The notes beneath the pieces were generated by a model, which saw nothing but the letters and a program-made list of their open reading frames with translations, searched no databases and was not told where the DNA came from. From CAWHMN01 sp051001135 (GTDB taxonomy: Bacteria > Acidobacteriota > Terriglobia > Terriglobales > Acidobacteriaceae), in assembly GCA_051001135.1 (NCBI GenBank), contig JBPCNO010000185.1, forward strand, positions 1 through 37,017: a stretch of 37,017 nucleotides of DNA. Direction: 5' to 3'. Each line of letters starts with the position of its first letter. The first letter of the stretch is position 1. The position numbers and the translations under genes are program-made. Shown here piece by piece: positions 1-7,935 of this stretch.

Positions 1-69
1 CATTGATATCAGGCGTCAATTTGAAGATAGCCTAAGCACGACAGTATTCGAGGTATTTGGGGAGCGCCC

Positions 70-714
70 TTGTTAGCAGAGATGATTCGTGTCCATCCGG
101 ATGAGCCGGAAGCGGACCGCGTGAACTATATCGTGTCCTGCCTGCGCAGCGGGAAGGTGGTCGGCATGCCGACAGACACCTTCTACGGCCTGGCGGTGGA
201 CCCGGTCAACCTGCGCGCGGTGGAGAGCATTTACGTCCTCAAATCGCGGCTGAAGCACAAGCCGCTGTCGCTGCTGATCGCGAACGTGTCGCAGGCCTAT
301 GACGTGGCGCGGGAGCTGGGCAGCACCTTCGACCGGCTGGCGGAGCGCTTCTGGCCGGGACCGCTGACGCTGATTGTGCGCGCGGGCTCGAAGCTGCCGT
401 TGCGATCGACCGCCAACACCGGCAACGTAGCGCTGCGGGTGCCGGACTGCGAGATTCCGCGCGCCGTTGTGGCGGCCTTCGGTCTGCCCGTTACCGCGAC
501 CAGCGCTAATCTGCAGGAGGCGCCGGAATGTACCTGCGCCGGGTGCGTGCGCGACCAGATTGGAGATCGCATACCGCTGATTGTGGATGGAGGCCCGACA
601 TCGCGCAGCCAGCACACCACCATCGTCGATCTTTCCGGCGGAAACGACGCGTGGCAGATCCTGCGCGAGGGCGCCATTCCAACGCATGAGATCGCCCTGG
701 CGCTGCAGCGATAG
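70..714 (+). CDS. tsaC: L-threonylcarbamoyladenylate synthase (Sua5/YciO/YrdC family)
   Basis: This cytoplasmic enzyme condenses threonine, bicarbonate and ATP into threonylcarbamoyl-AMP, the precursor of the t6A37 modification in ANN-decoding tRNAs. The 214-residue product is a single YrdC domain. Visible family motifs are the PTDTFYGLAVD segment (about 34-44), the KSRLKHKPLS basic loop (58-67), FWPGPLT (94-100), the TSAN nucleotide-loop motif (144-147) and IVDGG (171-175). There is no C-terminal Sua5 domain, so it is the short TsaC-type form. The start is uncertain: TTG at 70 follows a GGGGAG stretch by a few bases, while ATG at 82 gives a protein four residues shorter with a clean N-terminus. 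It is the first of four closely spaced plus-strand genes. Recognition is by motif, and the family is clear. Confidence 0.92.
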   Translation: MLAEMIRVHPDEPEADRVNYIVSCLRSGKVVGMPTDTFYGLAVDPVNLRAVESIYVLKSRLKHKPLSLLIANVSQAYDVARELGSTFDRLAERFWPGPLTLIVRAGSKLPLRSTANTGNVALRVPDCEIPRAVVAAFGLPVTATSANLQEAPECTCAGCVRDQIGDRIPLIVDGGPTSRSQHTTIVDLSGGNDAWQILREGAIPTHEIALALQR

Positions 715-840
715 GGCAGGGAATGAGCAGTCAGGGCTCAGGGATCGGGGGTCAGGGATCAGGAGAAGCAGATACCTCCACTCCGCCGATCTCGCTGCGC
801 AAGATTGCTTCGGTCGGGATGACATGAACGGGGACAGACG
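715..840 (+). repeat. Intergenic stretch with short GGGATC-type direct repeats
   Basis: The gap between the tsaC-like and YdcF-like genes carries repeated CAGGGATC words (around 739-767) followed by a stretch ending in TCGGGATGACAT. No ORF or RNA fold was recognised. It resembles low-complexity intergenic repeat debris. Confidence 0.4.
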
Positions 841-1512
841 ATGATCGTTCCCTCAGGCGAGATGCGGAGGAGTGTGCGGGAGGGCGCCCCCGGGCGTCAG
901 GGTGAGCGTTCGGCCGTGGGCCGACGGCTGCGCTCGCCGCTGCTCATCCTGCCGCTGCTGCTGGTGCTTGGAGCGGCGGCGTGGTCCGCGTGGGTCTATG
1001 TCGAGATTCGTCACTATGCGTCGATCGATGAGGCGCGGTCTGCGGATGCAATCGTGGTCTTCGGGGCGGCGGAGTACGATGGGCGGCCGTCGCCAGTGTT
1101 GCGTGCGCGGCTGGAACAGGCGCTGACGCTTTACGATCAACGGCTGGCGCCGTTTGTCATCACATTGGGCGGCAGCGATGGTGAGCAGCACTCCGAGGGC
1201 GCTGTCGGCCACGACTTCCTGCTGGCGCATGGCGTGCCCGAGAGCCAGATCATCGCGGAGACGCAGAGCGTCAATACCGAGCAGTCAGCACACCGGCTGG
1301 CGGCGATCGCGCGCGAAAATCATATTCACAGCATTGTCGCGGTATCGGATGGCACGCACCTGTTTCGCATTCACGCGCTGTGCGCGCGTTACGGGCTTAC
1401 GGTGTACACCTCGCCGCGCGCAGTCGGACGCCCGATCAGCGCATGGGATCGGGCGCGGCGCATGGGACACGAGATACTGAGCTATACGGCCTGGCGGCTG
1501 GGGATTCACTAA
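841..1512 (+). CDS. YdcF/SanA-like DUF218 membrane-anchored protein
   Basis: The 223-residue protein has one hydrophobic segment near residues 32-52 (LLILPLLLVLGAAAW), followed by a periplasmic DUF218 domain. The family hallmarks are DAIVVFGAAEYDGRPSPVLRARLE (written here with its two halves: ADAIVVFGAA, then PSPVLRARLE), the VITLGG strand, the EGAVGHDFLLAHGVP segment and the late VAVSDGTHLFR strand. DUF218 proteins include SanA and ElyC, which affect envelope permeability and peptidoglycan precursor metabolism. The exact reaction is unknown. The ATG at 841 is preceded by GGGGA at suitable distance. The acetyltransferase gene begins 25 bp downstream, so the two are probably co-transcribed. 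Confidence 0.82.
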   Translation: MIVPSGEMRRSVREGAPGRQGERSAVGRRLRSPLLILPLLLVLGAAAWSAWVYVEIRHYASIDEARSADAIVVFGAAEYDGRPSPVLRARLEQALTLYDQRLAPFVITLGGSDGEQHSEGAVGHDFLLAHGVPESQIIAETQSVNTEQSAHRLAAIARENHIHSIVAVSDGTHLFRIHALCARYGLTVYTSPRAVGRPISAWDRARRMGHEILSYTAWRLGIH

Positions 1513-1537
1513 TGCAGCGAGTACGGGAGTCGGCTGG

Positions 1538-2026
1538 ATGAACAAGGAAGAGAGCGCCGCAACGGGGGTTCGGATCTGCCGCGCGTCGCTGGCGGAGCAG
1601 GCTGAGGCTTTCCGCATCGTCGCCGAGTACAACGAGGCGGTGGGTGTCCAGGTGCGCGATACGGCGGAAGAGTTTCGCGCCAGCTACTTCGGTGAAAATG
1701 GCGGACTGTGGCTGGCGATGGCCGGCGGACAGGCCGTAGGCTGCATCGCCATGCGCGCGTTGCCGGGAAGGAAGACGACTGCGGACGCCGCGGAAGTCAA
1801 ACGGCTCTATGTGCGGCCGGTGTGGCGTGGACGCGGTATCGCGGATGCGCTGCTGGACCGGCTGGAGGCGTATGCGCAGGAGCACGGAGTGCGCGCTCTC
1901 TATCTGGATTCCAAAGACGATCTGCAGGCCGCGCTGCGGTTCTACCGGCGGCGCGGGTACCAGCCATGCGCGCGCTACAACGATAACCCGCAGGCGACGG
2001 TCTTTCTGCGCAGAGATCTGGTGTAG
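1538..2026 (+). CDS. GNAT family N-acetyltransferase
   Basis: The 162-residue protein is a single GNAT domain that would transfer an acetyl group from acetyl-CoA to an unidentified amine. The acetyl-CoA-binding motif A is visible as VRPVWRGRGIADALL (about 92-106), with the R/Q-x-x-G-x-G/A signature in WRGRGIA. It is preceded by the strand VKRLYV and followed by the ALYLDSK strand and the YRRRGY motif-B region (about 136-141). The GGGAG at 1524-1528 lies nine bases before the ATG. The substrate cannot be inferred. It sits 25 bp behind the DUF218 gene and probably shares its transcript. Confidence 0.88.
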   Translation: MNKEESAATGVRICRASLAEQAEAFRIVAEYNEAVGVQVRDTAEEFRASYFGENGGLWLAMAGGQAVGCIAMRALPGRKTTADAAEVKRLYVRPVWRGRGIADALLDRLEAYAQEHGVRALYLDSKDDLQAALRFYRRRGYQPCARYNDNPQATVFLRRDLV

Positions 2027-2103
2027 CCCGCGGCGCCCATGCCCGAGAGCTGTTGCGAAGGCGGGGAGCGCCTCCTCGTTTACAATCAAGAGCAATCACG
2101 ACG

Positions 2104-3651
2104 ATGTTGCAGATGAGGTGTGTGCGAGTGCTGAGTAAGGCAGGGGCCAAGAGCCCGTGGCTTGCAGCCGTAGGCCTGGTGGGCCTGCTTTCCGGCTGCG
2201 GAAGTCAATACCGTCCCGTAGTGAACCCGATCAACCAGACCGGGCCGCCTCCGCAACCTACAAGCTATTTTGTGGCTGTATCGAGTCCCGGGCCCGGCGC
2301 CGCCGGGGTAGTCACGATTCTGGATGGCTCCGGCGACACGGTGCTGGACCAGGCCACGCTGGGAGCCGGGCCCTTCTCCTTTGCGGTGGATGGAGCGGGA
2401 GCCAGCGGTTACAACCTGAACAGCAACGGCAATGGCAATGTCACGTTGAACTCCTATGCGTTGACCACGCCCAGCGGCACCAGCGGCGGCCTGCAGACCA
2501 AGAATGTGAACAGTTCCACGCTGTCTACCGGCGCCAATCCCGTCAATATCCTGGCGACAGCGGCGACCGTGTACCTGATCGAGCCGTACATCAACCTATC
2601 GACCGGACAGCTCTCCGGACCGACGTCGGTAGCCACGCTGTCCACGGCTTCCGCTCCGCCCGCCTTGCAACAGGAGATTCCGGTCGCTCCCAATCCCGTG
2701 TCCTTTGCCGGGAACGCCAACTCGACCAGGGTGTACGCCATCAGTCAGGGCGCATCCGTACCGGCGGTGGCGGCGCTGCCGGCGACTGGCGCCTGCAACA
2801 CGCCGGGTACGGTGACCCAGACCGGCGAGGCTGCGGCCATCGAGACTCTTACCAATGTGGTCTCCAACCGCATACCGCTGGGCGTGTGCCCGGTCTTTGG
2901 CCGCTTGTCGCCGGACAACCAGCGCGCGTTCATCCTGAACCGGGGCAAGAGCGCAACCGATCCTGCCCAAAGCAGCGTGACGGTGATCAACGCGCAGCAG
3001 AACCTGATCGACGCTGCCCACCCGTCGCTGTTAGTGGGGCTGGGGCCGGTGGATGCCGACTACTATGCGCCGACCTCGACGCTGGTGACGGCCAACTACG
3101 ACGGCAATTCGGTGAGCATCGTCAACGTTGGGCTGGACGTGTACGGCAACGATGGGCCGCAGTTCGGGCAGACGCACACGGTTCCGGTCGGCAATGGGCC
3201 GGTCGCGGTCACCATTCTGCAGGATGGATCGCGTGCCTACGTGGCCAACCAGACCGACGGCACTGTGTCGGTAGTGGATCTGACCAGCTTCCAGGTGATC
3301 AAGACTATTCCCGTCTATCAGAACTCCCTGAACGGACAGACGGGCGGTACGGCGCTGGCCCATCCGAGCTCCATCTCGTCCGTGTCCGGCAGCCTGATCG
3401 GCAAGGTCTATGTGGCATCGAAGGACAGCCAATACCTGACCGTCATCCGCACCGATACCGACACCGTGTCGGCCTCCGTGCTGCTGCAGGGATTCGCGGT
3501 GGATGTGCGTGCGCGCTTCCAGACGGCGGGCGGCCCTGGCAACTCTACCGCGCTGGTGAACAATGTGGTGACCAGCCGCATCGCCGGTCTTGGCATACCG
3601 TGTAATCCGGTTCATGATCCCTCGCCGTTCTGCCCGCTCGCGGCGCAGTAG
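2104..3651 (+). CDS. YncE-like beta-propeller surface lipoprotein
   Basis: The 515-residue product is an exported lipoprotein. From ATG 2104 the N-terminus has a basic stretch, a hydrophobic core (WLAAVGLVGLL) and a lipobox LSGC with the lipidated cysteine near residue 32. The mature part contains repeated blades of the YncE/NHL type, for example TLVTANYDGNSVSIVNVG and RAYVANQTDGTVSVVDL, spaced by roughly 40-50 residues. Such propellers are common on the surface of Acidobacteria, often as uncharacterised binding proteins. The start is not certain: ATG 2113 would also give an intact signal peptide, and no strong ribosome-binding site precedes either. The gene ends just before a strong intrinsic terminator at 3671-3708. 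The ligand or partner is unknown. Confidence 0.75.
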   Translation: MLQMRCVRVLSKAGAKSPWLAAVGLVGLLSGCGSQYRPVVNPINQTGPPPQPTSYFVAVSSPGPGAAGVVTILDGSGDTVLDQATLGAGPFSFAVDGAGASGYNLNSNGNGNVTLNSYALTTPSGTSGGLQTKNVNSSTLSTGANPVNILATAATVYLIEPYINLSTGQLSGPTSVATLSTASAPPALQQEIPVAPNPVSFAGNANSTRVYAISQGASVPAVAALPATGACNTPGTVTQTGEAAAIETLTNVVSNRIPLGVCPVFGRLSPDNQRAFILNRGKSATDPAQSSVTVINAQQNLIDAAHPSLLVGLGPVDADYYAPTSTLVTANYDGNSVSIVNVGLDVYGNDGPQFGQTHTVPVGNGPVAVTILQDGSRAYVANQTDGTVSVVDLTSFQVIKTIPVYQNSLNGQTGGTALAHPSSISSVSGSLIGKVYVASKDSQYLTVIRTDTDTVSASVLLQGFAVDVRARFQTAGGPGNSTALVNNVVTSRIAGLGIPCNPVHDPSPFCPLAAQ

Positions 3652-3670
3652 GGCTCGATGCTAGGTAGAG

Positions 3671-3708
3671 AAAGAGGCTTCCCGGATTCATCCGGGAATC
3701 CTCTTTTC
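3671..3708 (+). terminator. Intrinsic terminator after the beta-propeller lipoprotein gene
   Basis: AAAGAGG and TCCCGGAT pair with ATCCGGGA and CCTCTTTT around a two-base loop, with one small internal mismatch. The 3' arm runs into a T tract. It lies 20 bp after the stop codon. Confidence 0.85.
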
Positions 3709-3809
3709 GTCTCGCCCTCCGCGCGCGGCGGGCCATGCATCTGCCCACAGATGGACGCCGCCGAGTACCATCTGGACTGGTATAGGATTTTCCCCATGTT
3801 GGTGGAAGG

Positions 3810-5720
3810 TTGACCCGCACCAGCGCATCCCGGGAACTCTCGCGTCTGCTGACCGTGATCGTAGCGGTGGTCACGATCGCGGTGCTCTATCTCGCGAAAA
3901 TTGTCCTCCTTCCGCTGGCCTTCGCTATCCTGTTTGCCTTCCTGCTGGCGCCGCCGGTCACCATGCTGGAAAAAATCCGGCTGCCCCGCGTTGCGGCGAT
4001 CCTGCTGGTGATCTGCACCTTCGGCGCGATCGTGGGCGCCATCGGATGGACGGTCACGGCGCAATTGATCGATGTGACGGAGCATCTGCCGGCTTACAGG
4101 ACGAACATTGCCGGGAAAGTAGCAGCCCTCCATAAATCGAGGGATACCGGTCTCAGCCGCGCCGCGAAGGAAGTGCAGCACTTGAGTCAGCAAGTGGGCC
4201 TCTCCGATCTGGAGACGACGGCTGGAATACAAGGTGGAAGCAAGAAGGCCTTAGGTTCCTCGCCGGCGCGGCCAGTTGCCGTGCACGAAGTCGCGGCATC
4301 GTCGAACGGTAGGCTGGACACACTGCACGGCGCGCTGGGGCCATTGGTCACAGCGTTTCTGGCGGTCGTCTTCACCTTCTTCATGCTCCTGCAGCGCGAG
4401 GATCTGCGGAGCCGTCTGATCCGGCTCACCGGCCGCGGCCACCTGAATCTGATGACCCAGGCGATGGACGATGCCAGCCGCCGCGTCAGCCGCTATTTCT
4501 TATTCCAGTTGCTGGTGAATACCACCTATGGATTGATCGTGTTTACGGCGCTGCATTTCATCGGTCTGCCCCACGACATGCTCTTTGGCGCGCTCGCGAC
4601 CCTCTTGCGCTTTATTCCTTACATTGGGGCGCCTATCGCGGCGCTTCTGCCCACCGCGCTGTCGCTGGCGGTGTTCAATACATGGGAACCAACCCTGCTC
4701 ATTATGAGCGTGTTCTTCTGCCTGGAAGTGGTGACCGCCAACTTCGTGGAACCCCACGTCTACGGGAAACACACCGGGCTGTCTTCTCTGGCGGTTCTGG
4801 TGGCCGCAGCCTTCTGGACGCTGATCTGGGGCCCGGTCGGATTGGTTTTGTCTGTGCCCTTGACCGTCTGCCTGGTGGTGTTGGGCAGGCATGTACCGCG
4901 GCTGGAATTCCTGACGGTTCTGCTGGGCGACCGCCCGCCCATGCCGCCCTCAGCCACCTACTATCAGCGCCTGCTTGCCAGCGACGAGCACGAGGCCAGC
5001 GAGGTGCTGGAATGTTATCTCAAGGAGCACTCGCTGCAGGATCTCTACGATTCCGTGTTGATCCCGGCATTGAGCCTGGCGGAGCAGGACCGCCATCAGC
5101 AGAATCTGGATGACACTACCGTGAGCTTCATCTATCCGACGACCAGGGAACTGGTGGACGAACTGGGCCTGCGGAGGGAAGAGCACCCTGCAGCGTCTCC
5201 TGCGGCCGAGGCTGAGGCGGGTACGGGGCTCGGGCTCGAGGGGATGGCGGCGAGCCGTCCTCAGGTTCTTACACCAAGGGTCGCCTCGCCTATCAAAGTT
5301 GTCTGCGTCCCCGTTCGCGATGAAGCGGATGAGATTGTTGCGGTGATGCTGACGCAAATGTTCGAACGCGCGGGTTACGATGCGCAAGCGCTCTCGCTCC
5401 CGCGCGACGGCGGATTGCTTGCCAAGCTATCCAAAGAAAAGCCGGAGGTGGTCTGCCTGTCAGGGCTGCCGCCGTTTGCGATGGCCCACGCGCGGCGCTT
5501 GTACAGGAAGATCCGGGAGCAGGAGCCACACCTCAAGATCATGATCGGCTTGTGGAACTACACCGAGGATGGCGCGACAGCCGCGCAGGAGATCAGTCGA
5601 GGTGAAGTGGACCACATCTCGACGACGCTGGCCGAGGCTGTGAAAGAGCTCAAGCCGGCTCCGGCGAGAGATTTCGTTGCGGCTCCCGACCGCCCCACCC
5701 CCGTTGCGATAGGCAAGTGA
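3810..5720 (+). CDS. AI-2E family (PerM-like) transporter with C-terminal B12-binding-like module
   Basis: The 636-residue protein begins with an AI-2E/PerM transporter domain. Hydrophobic segments lie near 11-50 and 60-85, there is a soluble stretch to about 175, and further membrane segments lie near 178-195, 228-250, 258-290, 294-312, 325-360. The family region FRFIPYIGAPIAA is present as LLRFIPYIGAPIAALLPT (265-282). After residue 375 an unusual soluble tail follows. Residues about 383-455 (YYQRLLASDEHEA, SLQDLYDSVLIPAL) look like the helical cap of corrinoid-binding proteins. Residues about 494-612 look like the Rossmann-type B12-binding fold, but the axial-ligand DxHxxG motif is replaced by RDEADE. 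Translation must start at TTG 3810, because an in-frame stop lies at 3783 and no ATG is available. The transport substrate is unknown; the family name does not establish AI-2 export here. Confidence 0.82.
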   Translation: MTRTSASRELSRLLTVIVAVVTIAVLYLAKIVLLPLAFAILFAFLLAPPVTMLEKIRLPRVAAILLVICTFGAIVGAIGWTVTAQLIDVTEHLPAYRTNIAGKVAALHKSRDTGLSRAAKEVQHLSQQVGLSDLETTAGIQGGSKKALGSSPARPVAVHEVAASSNGRLDTLHGALGPLVTAFLAVVFTFFMLLQREDLRSRLIRLTGRGHLNLMTQAMDDASRRVSRYFLFQLLVNTTYGLIVFTALHFIGLPHDMLFGALATLLRFIPYIGAPIAALLPTALSLAVFNTWEPTLLIMSVFFCLEVVTANFVEPHVYGKHTGLSSLAVLVAAAFWTLIWGPVGLVLSVPLTVCLVVLGRHVPRLEFLTVLLGDRPPMPPSATYYQRLLASDEHEASEVLECYLKEHSLQDLYDSVLIPALSLAEQDRHQQNLDDTTVSFIYPTTRELVDELGLRREEHPAASPAAEAEAGTGLGLEGMAASRPQVLTPRVASPIKVVCVPVRDEADEIVAVMLTQMFERAGYDAQALSLPRDGGLLAKLSKEKPEVVCLSGLPPFAMAHARRLYRKIREQEPHLKIMIGLWNYTEDGATAAQEISRGEVDHISTTLAEAVKELKPAPARDFVAAPDRPTPVAIGK

Positions 5721-5748
5721 AGGGATGAGGCAGCGGTGCCCGGCAGGC

Positions 5749-6927
5749 TTAATACGCGGGAATACCGGTGATGGCCTGCCCGATGATGAGGGTGTGGATG
5801 TCGTGCGTGCCCTCGTAGGTCTTCACCGATTCCAGGTTCATCATGTGGCGCATCACCGGATAATCGTCGGTGATGCCGGCGCCCCCCAGAATGTCCCGCG
5901 CCAGGCGCGCGCACTCCACCGCCATGGCGACGTTGTTGCGCTTGGACATGGAGATGTGCTCGGGCGCGACTTTGCCGGCGTCCTTCAGGCGGCCAACCTG
6001 GAGCGACAGAAGCTGCGCCTTGGTGATCTCGCTGATCATCCAGACCAGCTTCTCCTGCACCAGTTGGTGGCTGGCGATGGGTGCGTCGCGGAACTGCTTG
6101 CGCAGCAGCGAGTACTGCAGCGCCGTGTCGTAGCAGGACATGGCCGCGCCGATGGCGCCCCAGCCGATGCCGTAGCGCGCCTGGTTGAGGCACATGAGGG
6201 GCGACTTGAGGCCGCCGGTGCCGGGCAGCAGATTGCCGGCGGGGATGCGTACATCGCTCATCGACAGGCCGGAGGTGACGGAGGCGCGCAGAGACCATTT
6301 GCCATGCACGTCGAAGGCGCGGAAGCCGGGGCGGTTGGTCTCGACTAGAAAGCCGCGCACTTTGTCTTTCTCATCGTCCACCTTGGCCCAGATCACCGCA
6401 ACATCGGCGATGGAGCCGGAGGTGATCCACATCTTCTCGCCGTTGAGGATGTAATCGCCGCCATCGCGGCGGGCGCGGGTGCGCATACCGCCGGGGTTGG
6501 AGCCAAAATCGGGCTCGGTCAGTCCGAAGCAGCCCAGCTTTTCACCCTTGGCCATGGGGGGCAGCCACTCGTCCTTCTGCGCGTCCGTACCGAAGGTGTA
6601 GATGGGATACATGACCAGCGCGGACTGCACGCTGACGAAGGAGCGCAGGCCGGAGTCGCCGCGCTCGAACTCCTGCGTGACCAGGCCGTACTCGACATTG
6701 GACATGCCGGCGCAGCCGTAGCCGTGCAGGTTGGCGCCGAAAAAGCCCAGCTCGCCCATCTGCGGGATGAGTTCGCGCGGGAAGCGGCCTTCGCGATTGC
6801 ACTCTTCGATGATGGGGATGACGTTGTCTTCGACGAATCGGCGCGCCGTGTCGCGAGCCATGCGCTCTTCTTCCGAGAGCAGAGCGTCAAAGCCGATGAA
6901 GTCGACGCCTTTGAACTTGAATGCCAT
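5749..6927 (-). CDS. gcdH: Acyl-CoA dehydrogenase, glutaryl-CoA dehydrogenase type
   Basis: This FAD enzyme would oxidise glutaryl-CoA to crotonyl-CoA and CO2 in lysine, tryptophan or aromatic degradation, passing electrons to ETF. The 392-residue length fits the family. The FAD/substrate segment CFGLTEPDFGSNP is at about 133-145. The catalytic base is expected at E372 in TYEGTHDIHTLIIGQAITG. Residues that bind the distal carboxylate in the human enzyme (recalled as Glu87, Arg94, Ser95) have counterparts E88, R95, S96 in EFERGDSGLRS. That favours glutaryl-CoA over a general short-chain dehydrogenase. The ATG at 6927 is preceded by AAGGAG at good spacing, which fixes the start. No ETF or other lysine-degradation genes are nearby. 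A non-decarboxylating variant cannot be excluded. Confidence 0.88.
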   Translation of the reverse strand: MAFKFKGVDFIGFDALLSEEERMARDTARRFVEDNVIPIIEECNREGRFPRELIPQMGELGFFGANLHGYGCAGMSNVEYGLVTQEFERGDSGLRSFVSVQSALVMYPIYTFGTDAQKDEWLPPMAKGEKLGCFGLTEPDFGSNPGGMRTRARRDGGDYILNGEKMWITSGSIADVAVIWAKVDDEKDKVRGFLVETNRPGFRAFDVHGKWSLRASVTSGLSMSDVRIPAGNLLPGTGGLKSPLMCLNQARYGIGWGAIGAAMSCYDTALQYSLLRKQFRDAPIASHQLVQEKLVWMISEITKAQLLSLQVGRLKDAGKVAPEHISMSKRNNVAMAVECARLARDILGGAGITDDYPVMRHMMNLESVKTYEGTHDIHTLIIGQAITGIPAY

Positions 6928-7062
6928 GGTGCTCCTTCGGTGCCGGGGTGCAAACCAGCAAGAATACCAAGGATGGCGGGGAAGGGCGAGAACCTGTCGT
7001 CCACGACGGCGCTCTTCGCACAGGCGGTTGGCACAGGATGGCAGAGCTCTGGAGGTGAAGTG

Positions 7063-7112
7063 AGGTGGCCTCCCACCCTTCGCGATGAAGCCGCTCAGGA
7101 TGGGGCACCCGC
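7063..7112. repeat. Dispersed intergenic repeat, copy 1
   Basis: The element reads CCCACCCT, then a short variable middle, then GCTCAGGATGGGGCACCC. Its ends are imperfectly complementary and could form a hairpin. A related copy lies at 33096-33130. It sits between the CADD-like gene and the acyl-CoA dehydrogenase gene. Confidence 0.5.
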
Positions 7113-7121
7113 TAGCGTGAG

Positions 7122-7826
7122 CTATGCCGTCGCGAGAGTGCTCTGCGATGCGATGCGGAGCTGGCGCTGGCGTTCGACTCCATCGAGCGCGGCCCAAAGA
7201 GCGGCGGCGGTTGTTTCGGCAGCGGTCAGTGCCTCTTCCGAACGCGCCGGGTGCTGCGCGAGTTCGGAAGAGAGCGCTTCACGCCAGACGTGCGCATGCA
7301 GCACGTCGGCGGTCTGGTGCAGGGTGAAGTAGCGGGTGGTGGCGGCGTTCGCGTGGTAGTGCTTCCTGAGCCCATCGGCCTTGGTGGCGGCGATGGCAGG
7401 AACCCGCGATTCGTAGGTGTAAAGGGCGGCGAGCGCGGCGGCGGGCGAGGCGAGCATGGCGGTGCGGAAGTGCGCGATGAGCGCCGCCGTCTCCTGATTC
7501 AGGCTGCGAGCGTGCACGTCCTCCGGAGAGGCGCCCATGCCGGAGGCGAAGTCCATCCACAGGTCGCTATGCGGACGACCCGAGGGCAGACCTTCTTCGT
7601 CCGCCAGATTCTCGAGCACGGTGCGCCGCAACGCGCTGTCGTCCAGCCGGGAATGCAACGCGCTGAGATAGGTGGGGAAGGCGGAGACGTGATGCCAGTA
7701 CTCGGCCGCGTACTCGCGCAGGTCGTCGCGCGTGAGCTCGCCGTTCGACCATGCCTGGTAGAAAGGATGTGTGAGCAGGTCGAAGGGGGCGATGCGGGCG
7801 TCGAGTGCGGTGAAGAAAGCTTGCAT
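7122..7826 (-). CDS. CADD-like haem-oxygenase-fold dimetal oxidase (putative p-aminobenzoate synthase)
   Basis: The 234-residue protein matches the CADD / PqqC-TenA-like family along its whole length (Chlamydia CADD is about 231 residues). The Chlamydia enzyme makes the folate precursor p-aminobenzoate by consuming its own tyrosine with a dinuclear metal centre. Compared with CADD as recalled, the metal ligands are all present: E77 and H86 (DEEGLPSGRPHSDLW), E139 (YTYESRVP), H170, D174 and H177 (LHQTADVLHAH). The sacrificial tyrosine has a counterpart in Y23 (HPFYQAW), the second tyrosine in Y39, and the amino-donor lysine in K149 (ATKADGL). The start at ATG 7826 is preferred over an upstream GTG at 7874, because GGAG lies nine bases upstream and the length then fits CADD. 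The start of the radical SAM gene's transcript lies upstream in the same orientation. Confidence 0.82.
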   Translation of the reverse strand: MQAFFTALDARIAPFDLLTHPFYQAWSNGELTRDDLREYAAEYWHHVSAFPTYLSALHSRLDDSALRRTVLENLADEEGLPSGRPHSDLWMDFASGMGASPEDVHARSLNQETAALIAHFRTAMLASPAAALAALYTYESRVPAIAATKADGLRKHYHANAATTRYFTLHQTADVLHAHVWREALSSELAQHPARSEEALTAAETTAAALWAALDGVERQRQLRIASQSTLATA

Positions 7827-7935
7827 GTGATTCGGCTCCGTGCAGAGGGTGATGTGAGTGTAGTCCCTCTGCACGGCTGCCGGAAAGGCGGGTGATCCGC
7901 GATCTCAGAAAACCGATGTACCTCCCGCGTGCTGA

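Noticed and set aside
1..69. Possible promoter and the start of a leftward gene at the window edge (ATG on the minus strand at 3-1)
   Set aside because: Only three bases of any such gene are inside the window, and the candidate -35/-10 pair (TTGAAG, TATTCG) is weak.
5725..6348. Long plus-strand frame opposite the acyl-CoA dehydrogenase gene
   Set aside because: It is the antisense of a clearly conserved enzyme in GC-rich DNA, with biased His/Ala/Gly composition and no family features.
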